Shown: positions 1 through 12,725 of the stretch, in pieces | How the letters are laid out: every line of letters begins with the position of its first letter | Position numbering within the stretch: position 1 is the stretch's first letter | Origin: Euborellia annulipes | Lineage: Eukaryota; Arthropoda; Insecta; Dermaptera; Anisolabididae | Length of the DNA: 64,000 nt | Direction: 5' to 3' | Assembly (NCBI GenBank): GCA_023213315.1 | Contig: JAKCPI010016495.1 | Span: 22,054 to 86,053, forward strand | Notes under the pieces: model-generated | What the model was told of the DNA's origin: nothing | The model's input: the letters and a program-made list of their open reading frames with translations, nothing else | Database searches by the model: none | Program-made: the position numbers and the translations under genes

Positions 1-763
1 AAAACTATTTAGGCTATATTTACTGTTTATTGAAGAGATCAATGGGTATGATGTTACTTGCGAGATAACCAGAAAATAATAAAAAAAATTTAAATATTTT
101 CGTCGACATTTTCAAAGCAATTGGCTTTCTACTTCAGAACCTATGGCTCTCGAAATTTATTGAATTTTAACAAAAACAATCACTCACTCATTTAAACATT
201 GAAAAGTTATAAAATTACTTTTGTCGGAGTATCGATTAACGATTAGCCATGCATACTAAGATATTATAAAAAATAAATATTAATATATGTGTATAATATA
301 TATAAATATAGAGTATATTAAAATGAAGATTAGGGGTTTGGAGTATATATAATATTGTATAGGCCTAAATAGCGAAGTTGACCATAGGTTCTCAGAATGA
401 TAGCGAATTGGTCTCGAAACTTGCTCGTAAATACATAAAATCTTTGTCTTGTTTCACTTCTTATCAACTTGTGGTTTATTATTTTATTTTTTTAGTAAAT
501 TGACATTTTTAGGGAATTGCTTACTCATACCCTTTTAGATAAATCTATATTTTATAAAATTATACATAAAAAACACTTTTTCTTACTGGAGAATAGGTAA
601 ACTGAATTTATTAAAAAAATATTTCTAAGTTAATGATTGATCTATAGGAGCAATTAATCAAGAAAATTATAGCTTAAATAATTTTGGTTGCCTATCTTCC
701 AGATGCTAAACCCCGTTCATTTAATATATATGCTTATTGAAAAATAGGAGAAATAACTAGCGC
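1..763. other. AT-rich sequence, no gene seen
   Basis: No reading frame of note, no splice-bounded exon and no recognisable repeat. It is low-complexity A+T sequence with short TA runs. Confidence 0.6.
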
Positions 764-1429
764 CTCTTTATCCATACACACCATACACACTATTTATTTG
801 CAAATATTTCGAGCTGCAAAACGCCACCTATCATCAGTGCAGCAAGTCCGGTGGGTTTTCAGGTTTTCAATCTGACGTTGCTCTTTTTCTCGGACGTTCC
901 TCAGGACGGTGGGTGATTGAATTTTTAAAAAATTATCATAAATTTATTATCAGAGGTATTTATTTTTAGATTTAAGATGTTGGCCAAGATTTGATATCGT
1001 TTCGCCTCGTTTAAGCCTTCTTCAGAACCTTAAAACATATAATGTAAATAATATGTTTTAAGAGCCGAAACGATGTCAAATCTTGGCCAATATCGTAAAA
1101 CCTAAAAATAAAAATCTCTGATAATAAATTTATGACAATTTATTGAAAATCCACTCACCTACCATCATGAGGAACGTCGGAGAAAGAGAGCAACGTCAGA
1201 TTGAAGACCTGAATATATAAATGTTTGCCATTTTCATATCAAAGTTCTTAAGAAGCAAAGATTTGCCTTCTTAAAAACTTTAATATGAAAATGGCAAACA
1301 TTTATATAATCAGAGGTAAGAATATAGACGACATCCACCAGCAAAACTATTATTAGCTGCACTGACGATGGGTGGTGTGTTGCAACCCGTAATATTTGCA
1401 AATAAATAGTGAGTATGGTGGATAAAGAG
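764..1429. repeat. Foldback element with a nested inner hairpin and a hammerhead-like core
   Basis: The outer arms are complementary: the left begins CTCTTTATCCATAC and runs through TTATTTGCAAATATT; the right ends with the reverse complement, AATATTTGCAAATAA to GGATAAAGAG. A second arm pair (about 850-1010 and 1060-1200) surrounds a centre near 1035-1060. A separate inner hairpin lies at about 1215-1310, with both strands of AAATGTTTGCCATTTTCAT. The centre holds the GCCGAAACGAT motif shared with the other hammerhead-like foldbacks here. No open frame is present, so this is probably a non-autonomous element. Confidence 0.7.
984..1031 (-). ncRNA. Hammerhead-ribozyme-like motif
   Basis: On the minus strand the order is CTGAAGA, one spacer base, a 4-bp stem II with a wobble pair (GCTT/AGGC), then GAAACGATATC. 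AAGGTT before the core can pair with AATCTT after it as stem I. The cleavage-site side is degenerate compared with GAAACGTC, so activity is doubtful. Confidence 0.35.
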
Positions 1430-3930
1430 ATTCTGGTTTTTTCTTCTCAACAATCAACAATTAACCTTATATGCTTATTATTCAGTGCTGCTGTCAAGGC
1501 CAGAATATAAGCTTGGTTTTGTTCAAAATTCGAAAAATTTCATTCATATTTTAACACCCATAAAAGTACAGTTCATAAATAGTCTGCTTCTGTAATCCGA
1601 TCATCCTAGTTTCCCCATTGTTTTTAAATTAACTCCGAATATTTAACCAAGCACTGCGGCCCCCAGAGGCAAGCGAGAGGACCCTCCTCCGATACATCGA
1701 TACAGTATAATAAACAATATATGCAATAAACTCCTAATGACCTCAGTAGCCGAGAGAAAAAAATATTTCTTTATATTTTTTATTCGTAATTATTTGAAAT
1801 TTATTTAACAGCGTGTGCCACTTTTTAAATTATATCAGTTTTAAATTTAAATTTCTAAAATCTAAGTTTAAAAAATCTTTTTTTTATTTGTTTTCAATTG
1901 ACATGCGAGTAAAATTTTGATTTAATAATGATTGTACAGCAAAATATCTTTTTTTTTATATACCATGGTATATTTATAATCAATTTTAAAAATAGCATAC
2001 TTTCTTTAAAATACGCATTATTTGCGTAGAGGGGTGGAGGGGGGATAATAAATAATGGAATAAAAATAATTTTTTATTACACCTGTCCAGATTTCCAGTC
2101 TTTTGATTTGAGATTAATTAATCGGATAACAGTTCAAAAGACTAGGGAAATATTTTGGGTGTTAAATAAAAAATTAAATTGAATTTTTTTGGGGTAAGAG
2201 CTTCGAGGGGTTCTTATTTGTTGGCCATCAATCAATCAATTTACAATTTTTTTTAAATCTATATTTACATATAAAAACAGAAAAATCACGTTTAGCATCC
2301 AAGCTACGATATGTTCTAAAATAAAAAAAAAAAAAATTATTGCAATTTTCTTCTCCTCCTCTTAAGATGTTTAATTATTAATTATTTTGATATTCTAAAG
2401 TAACATTATAAAATTTAATCCAAACAATTCACTCTAATTCTTTAAGAGTATAATACGCCTTACAAGTTCAAATAAAAGAAGTTATCAGTTCAGGCAAGAG
2501 TAATATTACTATTGAAATCGTCCTATGTTCTCCCACCTCTCGCCTTGAAATAATTCTCCTCTATCAAACCAAAAGAGAGTAAAGCTATAAAGGTTTAGCT
2601 TTTGAAATTCACGCCAAAGCGTTAATCCCACCAATATCACTCTTGCTTGAAAAGTAAATCTACTTCAAAATAACTTTAAGATTTACGTTAAAAATTAAAA
2701 GAAATCAGCTTATGTTTTTGGCGCATTATTAAAATGAAAAAAAAAATATTAAATTAAATTAATATTGAGGACAGAGGTTATTTATCAACAAAAATAAACA
2801 AAAATAGATAGTTATTTTTGTATACAACAATTAGAATACAATGATGTAATACTGAACGGTCGGATTCTATTGCTAGATTTTTCTATTTCAAATTCATTAG
2901 AGACCATAATACAATTCTAAATTAAAATAGACATAATAAATAAACCATTTTGATAAATCTTTTTGTTTTTATATAAATGAAACAGGAAAGACGGAATTTT
3001 AATATATTAAAAAAATGTTTGTTATACTGTATTTGAGCGTTTTTAGGGAGCCGATTTCCACGTCAGTTAGTTTCACAAAACCCTTAATATGAGCATAGAA
3101 TTTTTGAAATTGATCCTTCATTTTTATAGGGACAGACCATTTATCAAGATTCAAACGTCCAACTCTATAAAAATCAATTTTACTTTCCGGCCAATATTTT
3201 ATTTGTAAAATAAGGGGAAAGTATTATTATCGGGAAAAATCTAACTCCCCAATTTTTTTTTTTTTTTTACTTTTTAGGTCATAAGGACCCGAGAAATACA
3301 AATAAATCTTAATTTGCATACGCATACCTGGAATATTGATTTATATATATTGAATATATAATATATAAATATAATAAAAAAGTAAAAAAAAAAAATTTGC
3401 ATTCAATTTTTGCATCCTCATAAACGCGGGGTTCGGGGTAGTTGTCATAGATTCCCTAAGGGCGGTTCTGACTCGGCTAAATCTTTTTAAACTCAGCAAA
3501 ATAAATAAGTCGTTTATGATAGTCCTTGTTCAAATTTCATAACAACCCGGTTAGGTAGAATAGGTTTTATTCTCAAAAAACAAAAAAAATATTGGTCATA
3601 GCCTTGAGAAAAGTCTTACCAGTACTTCTTAGGTAGACTTACAATGATAGAATGTTAGATAAACTCTGAAATTTTATCAATCTTTTTTTTTTTTTTTTTT
3701 TTTTTTTTCTTTTTTAATTTAATGTATTTAATAAAAAAATATGGAGTGAAGTTACAAAACTTTCCCGAATCAGAGTAAATCTGGTTAGTAACTAAGTTAG
3801 CTGAAGGTTGATTAAGAAGTGTGGGAAGAAATTATTGCAACTTCGTTACGCATTTTTTATTCTTAATCAATTAGAGTAAAATTTGAGATTTAGCTACCCC
3901 TAAGGACAATTTACCCAATTAATGTAAACA
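1430..3930. other. Non-coding AT-rich stretch
   Basis: No supported gene. It contains long A and T runs, including a poly-T tract at about 3683-3708, and unique-looking A+T sequence. Confidence 0.6.
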
Positions 3931-4606
3931 CCCCAGTAATGGGCCAGGGACCAGTAGATGGCCATTTTGAAAATGAAGAAGATAAAAATTTGAAAATGAA
4001 GAAGATAAAAAAATAAGAATTCAATGGGATATTTTGAAATAATTGCATATGGGTCATTCCATGCCAAATCGACACATTTTTTTCCTGACCCCCGCGGATT
4101 TTCCTGAAAATTTCCTATCTTTTTTCTACCCCTTAAAAGACATTTTTGAGAATTTTTTCAAATTTTTTTACCCAATTAAAAAAAAGTTATGGATTTTTGA
4201 AAAAAATTGCTTTTTTTTTCAAATAATTTTTTTCTGAAAACTACATTAAAAAGCAAAATTTTTATAGCCTTGCGGGGTTCCCAAATATCAATTTTAAAAT
4301 AAGTTATAGTTATTTGAAAAAAAAGAGCAATTTTTTTTAAAAATCCATAACTTTTTTTTAGTTGGGTAAAAAAATTTGAAAAAATTCTCAAAAATGTCTT
4401 TTAAGGGGTAGAAAAAAGATAGGAAATTTTCAGCGAAATCCGCGGGGGTCAGGAAAAAAATTTGTCGATTTGGCATGGAATGACCCATATACTAGTACAT
4501 AAACAAGTTGTGTTATGTTCTTGTATATGCAATTATTTCAAAATAACCCACTGAATTCTTATTTTTTATCTTCTTTTCATCTACTGGTCCCTGGCCGATT
4601 ACTGGG
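3931..4606. repeat. 676-bp foldback (MITE-like) element
   Basis: The ends are inverted: CCCAGTAATGGGCCAGGGAC at the left is matched by TCCCTGGCCGATTACTGGG at the right. The arms, which include GGGTCATTCCATGCCAAATC and its complement, stay complementary for about 300 bp around a loop near 4240-4290. The short reading frames inside are mirror images of one another, as expected when both arms are read in opposite directions. They are not genes. No target duplication is clear. Confidence 0.75.
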
Positions 4607-7600
4607 ATTAAAATTGATATGACGTTAAAATTTTTTTAATCAAGTTCAAACAAAGACTCCTTCTTGAATAAACATAGATGTTTTCTTATCTAAATTTTGA
4701 ATGTTAAAGATACATTCATCTTCTTATGATTGATTATAAATACAGAACAGGTATTATAATAACATTTATAAAGATAATAATAATATTTTAATAACAGAAT
4801 TCCAATATGGTCTCAAATAAATTCGAAGGGGGGGACATTTACCCTGGTCTAGTTTTTTTTTTTTTTTTTATTATTATTAGTTTATTTATTCACAATGATT
4901 GTCAATTTATACTGTATATTTCGTATATATATATAAACTATAAATAAATAAATTATATACATACATATATTGGTTTCCAATTTTTTCTTATTTTGGCACA
5001 TCCATAAAATTTTTCTCTTATTTATAATATATACATTGAACCAAAATAAAATTAAGTCTTTGATTCTATTTTGGCATTATAATTTTTAAAACACATAAAA
5101 ATATATTGTTTATCTGCTTTGTTTTTTTTTTTTTTTTTTGTACTTGAATTTGCGTTTCATCACTGATGACGTTAAAAAAAAAAATAATAACACTCACCTC
5201 CAACAAACACATCACTTAAAAACTCATTCATCTTCGAACACAAACACTCGTTCATTAACGCCAACTGAAACAAAAAATAAAAGAATATGCAATATGTTAA
5301 TCAGGTGTTGTCAATAGGGAAAGAAGTTTGTATTTCCATAGGGAGTGAATTATATTTTCTCTTTAATAAAAAAAGTTTTTCTTTTTTTTTCTTTTGAAAA
5401 ATAACAAGGTTGCAATTATTTTTTATCAACCTAACCTAGGCCTCATTAGGGGATTTATACTAAAAAAAAAATTCAAAATGTTTATGGAACATATTGTATT
5501 TGTCTATGGATTTTCTTCTCTCTACTTAATGGATTTTTTTTTAAAGAAACTTTTTTTTTTAATATCTGTGCATAATTGAAAGAGCAAGTCAATATTTGAT
5601 GAATACAAAAAGAGAAGAATATTTTCAGAATGTTTTTTAAATGGGATCAAAAATAAAACTTATTACCTTTACAAGATTTTTTTATAATTTGCGCTTGTTT
5701 GATTAAGAACAAATTCAAAGAATAATATTTTGTTATTTGAATTTAAAAAAAAACTTCCTTCCCCTAGATGATGTATTTAAGCCTATTAAATACTATCAGT
5801 TTGACAGCATTGAAATAAATAAATAAAATAAATTTCTTTTTTCAAAGACTGCAAGAATGAAAGGAATAGGAGTAAATATTTTACCTGTAGTATTAAACAT
5901 AGGCAAGCAGCGCATCATTTTATAGAATAATTTTTCAGGTCTCTTTATATCAATATTATATTTACTTCTATCAAAAATAAATTTATCTAATTATCCTTCA
6001 AATCAGAAAGACTTTTCCTTTTTTATAAAAATACACTCCTATACTTCAAGAGAAACCGTTCAAGGCATAACAAAATACCCTAAAGAAGATATTAATATAT
6101 GGGCATATATTATCCATTATATATTCTTAGTACATGTACGATAAATTTAGATATTAATCTAAACCCCTTTGGGAAATCATCTAATTTGATGAATACAATA
6201 AATTATTATTATTTCCCCCCCCACCTACCTACAAAAGGCGAATATACTGTAGTTTCTACATTTAAAATTAAATTTAATAACGTTCATGAAACATTTAATA
6301 ATAAAAAACAAATTTAAAAATTCTATCCAATTTTAGACCACGCCCAATTTTGTTAAAATGGAGCATATTTCTATTAAAAAATGCTCAGGATATATTTATG
6401 ATGTATAAAAACTATCAATTATATGAATTCTAATGTGAAAAATAAATTATAGCTTGACAGAACATTAAATATCATCGTTAAAAAGAGAATATAAATTACC
6501 GTGGTTCCATTCTATAATGAATAACCTTTTTTTTTTTGTAAAATATAGGGCCTAAGTCAAATTTAAAATATAATTTCTCTTATTGAATATTTAAGCTCAA
6601 CTTTGGGAATATGTGCCTTCTAAAGGAAGAGAATAACAAATTCATTCTTTATAAATTTTCAAACTGGATGCTAAAGTCAAGCTATAATTTATACAGATAA
6701 ATAGCTACTTGATAATTTGTTTAAATTAAACATTTTTGAAATGCAGCTGTGTCTAGGATGCACTGACCACCTGTGCAAAACTATCACATTCCTGCTTGTC
6801 TCCGACGCTATCATTAATCAAATCTTTGTTTGAACATGAAAACTAAAAGGATGATGAAACCTTAATTAAAAAAAAGGTTTTATTATTAAAAACAAATAGT
6901 AATAGTCCTTATATACAATATATATTACTAGGGTAAAAATAAAAATTGATATCCGAATCCTTTGTTTAGATTCTTGTGTAAACTTTGGTATATAGTTTAT
7001 AAATTTTTTTTGTGTAATCAAACAGATATTTAGTTGTTCGGAGTTCAAAACGCCCACAAAAGAAACGCTCTCGACTCAACTGACCTTTCCCAATTACACG
7101 AGAACAAAGGCACAAAGAGATTATCCAATTGATTCCTTACATACCGTAACGAACAATCTACTCTTTTTCGAAAACAAAATAAATACTCTAGAAAGGCTTT
7201 TTTTCGATATTGATTTATAGCTTAATTGATTAGTGTTTTTCATCAATCAAAGGTTGAAAGAAATTTATAAAAGAACAAATAGCAAATCTATATAACACAT
7301 ATTAGAGAGCTTATTAATTATAATAAAATTAGCCTATATTTTTCTGCCTTATACCCAAAAATTTTGAGAAATTGATAATATCGTTTTGCTTTAATGTTAA
7401 ATTCCTGATCTACTAGATCAATATTTTATACTAAACACTAAGCCCGACTCCGGCCCTCTTAATCACTAAAAGTTTAGGGACACGAAAAAGTATCGATACT
7501 TACTAGACCTTGAAAAAGTAAGTTAAATAAAAGCATATAAAAAATCTATATATATAAAAATGAAATGGGAAAAATTTATGTATATATGTATGTAAATGTT

Positions 7601-7771
7601 CTATAGAAATCCACTATTTTCAATGAATCTATTTGAAATTAAGTACACTTATAGTACAGGGCTCTGGGAGTAACGTAGTAATAATTTAAATCTCTTAAAT
7701 ATTTTATAATCAAATTTTTTCAATAAGGGAACACAAAATCTACAAGTTGGCTAGAAATTAGAGAGCGTCAT
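4607..7771. other. Non-coding AT-rich stretch
   Basis: No exon, RNA gene or recognised repeat was seen. Homopolymer and TA-rich runs dominate (for example poly-T at 4853-4869 and 5123-5139). Confidence 0.55.
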
Positions 7772-8031
7772 TTGTGCTCTGTGAAACAGCTTTCTGGTTG
7801 TACGACTAGCAGCTGTGGGCGGAGCTACGCAGCAGTTGAAAAAAGAAGAGAGCACGCATAAGACTGACCCTTCAAACAGTCATAAATAGACTCTTTTGTG
7901 CAGTTCCCAGTCGGTAGCCTCGCCTCGCTTGAATTCAAGATCCTTCCTTAAGTTCTTAACACTTGCAATGCAACAAGAAATATCCTAAATTGGCAATAAA
8001 CTTGACCGCCGGAGGCGGGCTTTGCGACTAG

Positions 8032-8035
<4 letters not shown>
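7772..8035 (+). mobile_element. Possible solo LTR or retroelement promoter block
   Basis: This block is much richer in G+C than its surroundings. It begins TGTGCTCTG and contains a TATA-like CATAAATAG at 7881, an initiator-like TTCCCAGTC about 25 bases on, and an AATAAA signal at about 7995. That order (promoter, short transcribed stretch, polyadenylation signal) is typical of an LTR. No flanking duplication, primer-binding site or internal domain is visible, so a host promoter or chance are alternatives. Confidence 0.25.

Positions 8036-8062
<27 letters not shown>
8032..8062. repeat. (TA)n microsatellite
   Basis: About 30 bases of uninterrupted TA directly follow the G+C-richer block. Confidence 0.9.
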
Positions 8063-8749
8063 ATAAACAATTTAGTATAAAATAATCCTCTTCTAAGAAT
8101 TATATAACAGTACATAAAAAGATACATATAATCTAAGAACTTGAATTATTCATACCAGTAATTCATTAAATATTACTTGCTCTTTCTTAAATGAAATAAA
8201 TAAACAATGTCTTTGATTTCTCTAAACTAATTAATCGTTCCTCAGGGATGTTTATTTGTATGAAAGAGAAAGCTTGAATCGTTGTCTGGCAAGCTAATTA
8301 TTTCCAACTCTTATTATATTCAATAAGATAAATAATAAATAAATTATGTTTAAAAATATGCTTGACTTGTAGAATTATTGTTGATCAGCAATATTTTGTT
8401 TTTCAAGTCAAGTTTAATTTCCACATGAATATAAATCGCAAACAAATTATTAATTTTACTTTCATCCACTATTATACAGGCGTATATAATAACAATAATA
8501 GGCCTAAGGGAAAAGTATTAGGAACATGAAAAATGAAGGATGGATAGATAAAATTAGCCTTCCAATATTAAGAATATAAGAAGCCCAAATTCTCTTTCGC
8601 AATTTAGCAGCAATAATTAAGACGTTTCCCTCCAGCGTTTGAGCAAATTTCATAATAATTAAGTGTGTAGAAGGAAATCTATTCACAAAATCAAAAATTG
8701 TTAAAACAAAACGATATGAAAAGCGAGATATCTATCTCTGCTCATTAAG
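8063..8749. other. Non-coding AT-rich stretch
   Basis: No supported feature. Short minus-strand frames here have no recognisable content. Confidence 0.5.
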
Positions 8750-9421
8750 AAAATCTGGCGTGACCGTCGCACAGCACACATCTTTCTTTTACCTTCGGTA
8801 ATCAAAAGTTGTGTTCTGTGCTTGTCACGCCAGATTTTTCGTGTCGACATATATTTAGTTTCCGCCGATATATTAGAATTCAAGATGTAAAATTTATAAG
8901 TATGGGAGAATATTTATATATATTTTGTTACCATGGCAGCCATTTCTCCTATCATTTCTATGAAGTACAAGAGTAAAGTGGCCTTCAGAAGATTTCAATT
9001 ACAAAATGAGAATATAAATTTTAAAGAGTATCTAAAACATAATTGATTTTTGAATTTTAATCAAAATCGTTGCAGCGCATTTTGAAAAAATCGAAAAAAA
9101 CTGAAAAAGTTCATCAGTAAAGCACTAGTACTTTTTGGCCAATTTTGATTAAAAGCTTATTTTCCAGCCTTGAGGGGGGGTGCCTAATTTAAATATAAAA
9201 TTTCAAATTCCTAGCTCAATTCCTTCATGCTTAAAAATGAAAACACACACACACACAGACCATGTTGCGAAAACCATTTTTCGGACTCAGGGGACCTCAA
9301 AACGTGAAGATCCATCAAAATCTCGACATCGAACTTTTGACATGAATCCAATACTTTCTTTCTATATATATATATATATATATATGTATATTAACATATA
9401 CATATAGGTAATAGAAAGTAA
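8750..9421 (-). mobile_element. Hairpin-ended repeat family, copy 1
   Basis: The copy is in minus orientation. It starts with the long terminal hairpin (AATCTGGCGTGAC at 8755, matched by GTCACGCCAGATT at 8826). It continues through the shared interior (TTTCCGCCGATATATT, TTACCATGGCAGCC, AAGTACAAGAGTAAAGTGG, ACTAGTACTTT) and ends at the TACTTTC-type palindrome near 9421. A short CA run (9244-9256) and a TA run (9364-9386) lie inside. No conserved protein is visible, so it is non-autonomous. Confidence 0.75.
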
Positions 9422-10529
9422 AAAGAATAAATAAATATTTCTAACAATAAACTTCTTTATCAGGAATTGGAAAAACTTAAAATTAATTAAATATGATGCT
9501 TTGTGAATTGTATATATTTATACAAATAAGTAGTATAACCCATTCACAAATACATAGAAAGCATTTCCGACTTAATTAATAAAATGTATAAATATCTGTT
9601 ATTTAACATTTTAACTCAGGAGCTCATATCTAGTGGATGACGACCACGATTTGCCCGGACTAACAATAAGTCTGGCATTTCTTTTAACTCCTTTATGACT
9701 GTCTTGGTCTTTTTCCTCCTCATCGCAACAGGTAACTTTGTTCATTTTCTGTCTCATAGACCTATTAATGTACTGTATATTACATATGCCGACCCCGAAA
9801 TATGTGAATGAGACAAAGATAAACAAAGATTGTTATAATCTTTATTAAGGAATTATTTGTTAAAATAAAATAAGATGCTAATTTTATTTTAGCGAAATAT
9901 AATCTATTATGAAAATTTACTGATTGTTGTAACAAAGAGCCACGGATGAAGGAATGACAAAGTAAGGAAATATAGAGATTTAATCATTCCCTTCTATTTT
10001 GTTGAAAAGAATTAGCATTCAGCTTCCTTAATTAAAAATTGTACAAGAATTAGCATTTTTAATAAATATTTATTTCATAATCTATAATCATTATACTCAA
10101 AATGGGTGATGATTGTTAAATTTAGCACTCTTGTTATCTTAAATTTATTTCATTCTTAGCTAAAATTATTTTTTATTCAAGAGAACAGATTATATGCCCT
10201 TCTTGTTGTATTATATTCGTTTAATGGATCTTTTCCTTTTGTTCCTCTTTGTTTCAAATGAATCAAGTTTTCCACTCATTGAAAATCGTGCGCATTTTAA
10301 AAAGAACTTTATTTATTTCTTTAGATCTTGGAAAATAATTCAGTAATATAATTGAAAGTGTCCAAGTTGAAAAATTATTCTATTTTGGAAATTATTAGAG
10401 TTCTCTTCACCTTTAAAAATGTTAGATTCGTCTGATTATTTTTTTTATTTATTTACCCGTTTAAGCCATAGGCCATTGGGTTAGATTCGTCTGATTATGA
10501 AACTATATTAAAAGGTATTTACAGTTTGT
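9422..10529. other. Non-coding AT-rich stretch
   Basis: No supported gene. A minus-strand frame at 9611-9826 has no recognisable domain. A short direct repeat, GTTAGATTCGTCTGATTA, occurs at 10422 and 10481. Confidence 0.5.
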
Positions 10530-11165
10530 TTTTTTTTTTTTTTTTTTTTTTTTAATTCGCTTAAGGTATTTCTCGGCCATATAGATTCCGTCCCTATTTT
10601 TTTTCAATTGATTAGTATCCAATTAAATTGAAATAAATTTTGTAGCCTGGAACGGGATGCGGACCCGCGACCCTTGGTACAAATGGCCAGAATGCTAACC
10701 ACTAGGGCTGCGCAAAATAATCGATTAATCGATTATTCCGATTATTTTTCACAATTGATTATTGGGAAAAACTCGATTATTTTTGGGAAAAATAAGTTTG
10801 AAAAGATCGGATGAGACTCGTATAAAAAAAAAATGTCAAAAGATTTTCACGGAAGGGAAAAAAATTTCCGCAAAAATTTTTGCTAGAGAAAAAATGATCG
10901 CAATACTTTCTCTCTCTATATATTTCATATATAGGCTAAGAGAAAGTAAAAAGGTTTAATCGATTTTTTTTTTTCATAATCAATTTTTTTCCCAAAATCG
11001 ATTATTTTTTCTCTGTCCGGAACTAATAATCGATTAATCGGAAAGATCGATTATTTTTCATAATCGATAATCGATTATTATTTTCCATAATCGATAAACG
11101 ATTATTATTTTCCATAATCGCACACCCCTACTAACTAACCGAGAGGGACTTTTCTATAGAATTGA
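10530..11165 (-). mobile_element. tRNA-derived SINE (family 1), minus, split by a hAT-like insertion
   Basis: A poly-T start (10530-10553, the reversed A tail) is followed by the reversed family tail (TTAAGG, TTCTCGGC, AGATTCCGTCCCTATTT). Next comes the ACCAATTAAATTGAAATAAA-type body, then the reversed B box GGACCCGCGACCCTTGG. The tRNA-like head is interrupted at about 10702 by the element at 10703-11130 and resumes as CTAACTAACCGAGAGGG. Confidence 0.65.
10703..11130. mobile_element. hAT-like MITE
   Basis: The ends are inverted: TAGGGCTGCGCAAAATAATC at the left, AATCGCACACCCCTA at the right. Many copies of ATAATCGATTA form the arms. Flanks CTAACCAC and CTAACTAA are a diverged 8-bp duplication, which fits hAT. 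It sits inside a SINE, so it inserted later. The internal stretch 10897-10957 resembles the TACTTTC-type end of the hairpin-ended family. Confidence 0.65.
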
Positions 11166-11812
11166 AAGTTAAGAAAATTGAGCGATAAATGTTGTGTATT
11201 AAATCATAGTAAATTTGTAAAAAGTTGCACAGTGTAGTGGGATATTTAATAAGATTACATTAGAGTTATCGGTAACTTTTACACTCTCGTGTTTCTCGGG
11301 ACCACTTATCTAGTTCAACTTTATTAAAATCATCTATTCAATGTGGCGGAATTCTTCACCGAAAGGCCACAATCTCATGTCCTTTTCTATTATTGAACAA
11401 CATTCAAACATCTCTTATGTTATTGACATCATTTCAATGAGAGATTGGCATAATTCCAATGAAAGATATGTACAAAGATCTAAAAAATTTACTTGGATTT
11501 TTTATTAATATTGTTATAGATTTGATTAAGCTATTTTTTTTTTTTTTTTTATTATTAAAGCTAGAGCAATTTAAACTAAATTGCCACTTTAAATAAATAG
11601 GCAACAAACCGAAAATCGTATAAGTGACCTGGAAAGGATCGATAGAAACTCATTGCAAAAACCGAAAGAGGAGAGAGATGGGAGAAGTAGGCCTATATTT
11701 CTAAACTGTTTTTTTTTTTTGTCAGATTTATGAGAAATCATTGAGGCACCCCTCCCACTTTTTTTCACTTAAAATTTTTATTGGAGACTAGGCCTGATCG
11801 CCATAGTCTTTG
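11166..11812. other. Non-coding AT-rich stretch
   Basis: No supported gene or repeat. Contains poly-T runs at 11536-11550 and 11708-11720. Confidence 0.5.
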
Positions 11813-12725
11813 CTCTTTTTACTTTCTCTTACCTATATATATATATATATATATGTACTGGAATATAGTGAAAAAGTATTGGATTCATGTAAAAAAGATT
11901 TTGATGGATATACACGTTTTGAGGTCTCGTGAATACAAAAAAAGTAGTTTTCGCAAAATGATTTGTCTGAGTGTCCGTGAACAAAATACCATATGTATCT
12001 CAAGAATGAAAAACCTACGAGATTGAAATTTTATATTTAAATTAGCCACCGCTCTGATTCGTAAAAATAAGCCTTTGAACAAAATCGGCCAAAGAGCCCT
12101 AGTACTTTACTAATGTATTTTTTCAGTTTTTTTCGATTTTCTCAAAATTCGCTCTGACGATTTTGATTAAAATTCAAAAATCAATTATTTTTTAGATGCT
12201 CTTTAAAATGTATATTCTCATTTTGCCCTCAAAATTGTTTGAAGCACACTTTACTTTTGTAGTTCAAAGGAAAGATTGGAGAAACGGTTGCAAAATATGA
12301 GGCTGTAAATTGAGGTAACGGTCTATTGGCCACAAGAAGGCCCTAGGGGTATAAGTATTCAAAATTTCCATAGGCTCTGTGTATTTTAAATGTTGACTGC
12401 TTGAAATAAACTATGGTTATTTTTCAAAATTTCAATCTCATATTTGGACATTTTATACACAATAGATAATCCTAAATAAATACAAAATTTCATAAGAATT
12501 GGAAAATATTTTTTTAAATGTGTAAAAAGTTCCAAAGAGGACCGACCCTCTTTTGAATAGAAATTAACATGCAAATCCCCATAGGGATTTAACATTGGCT
12601 CTATGGAAGGAAGAGCCGGAAAATGAATTTGAAAAATCTGTAATATTACATCAGTAAAGTGTACTTCAAACAATTTTCAGGGCAAAATGAGAATATAGAT
12701 TTTAAAGAGCATCTAAAAAAATAGT
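11813..12725 (+). mobile_element. Hairpin-ended repeat family, copy 2 (variant interior)
   Basis: Begins with TTTTTACTTTCTCTTACC plus a TA run, then the family interior (GATGGATATACACGTTTTGAG, reading on to ACTAGTACTTT). The segment GATGCTCTTTAAAATGTATA at 12196 recurs inverted at about 12695-12718, so the copy folds back on itself. The intervening block is the ORF-like module also found at 16040 and 56054. The usual AATCTGGTGTGAC hairpin end is absent. Confidence 0.65.
12386..12673 (-). pseudogene. ORF-like module within a repeat, 95 codons
   Basis: An open minus-strand frame containing MLNPYGDLHVNF, FPILMKFCI, SKYEI and NNHSLFQAVNI. The same core in the same frame occurs at 16040-16243 (+) and, shortened, at 56054-56296 (-). 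I recognise no protein family. The frame upstream of MLNPYG is not kept in the 16 kb copy. The module may be coding in an active parent element or merely repeat DNA lacking stops by chance. Confidence 0.25.

Noticed and set aside
4043..4488. Three overlapping open frames on both strands with similar proteins
   Set aside because: They are the two arms of the 3931-4606 foldback read in each direction, A+T-rich and without domains.
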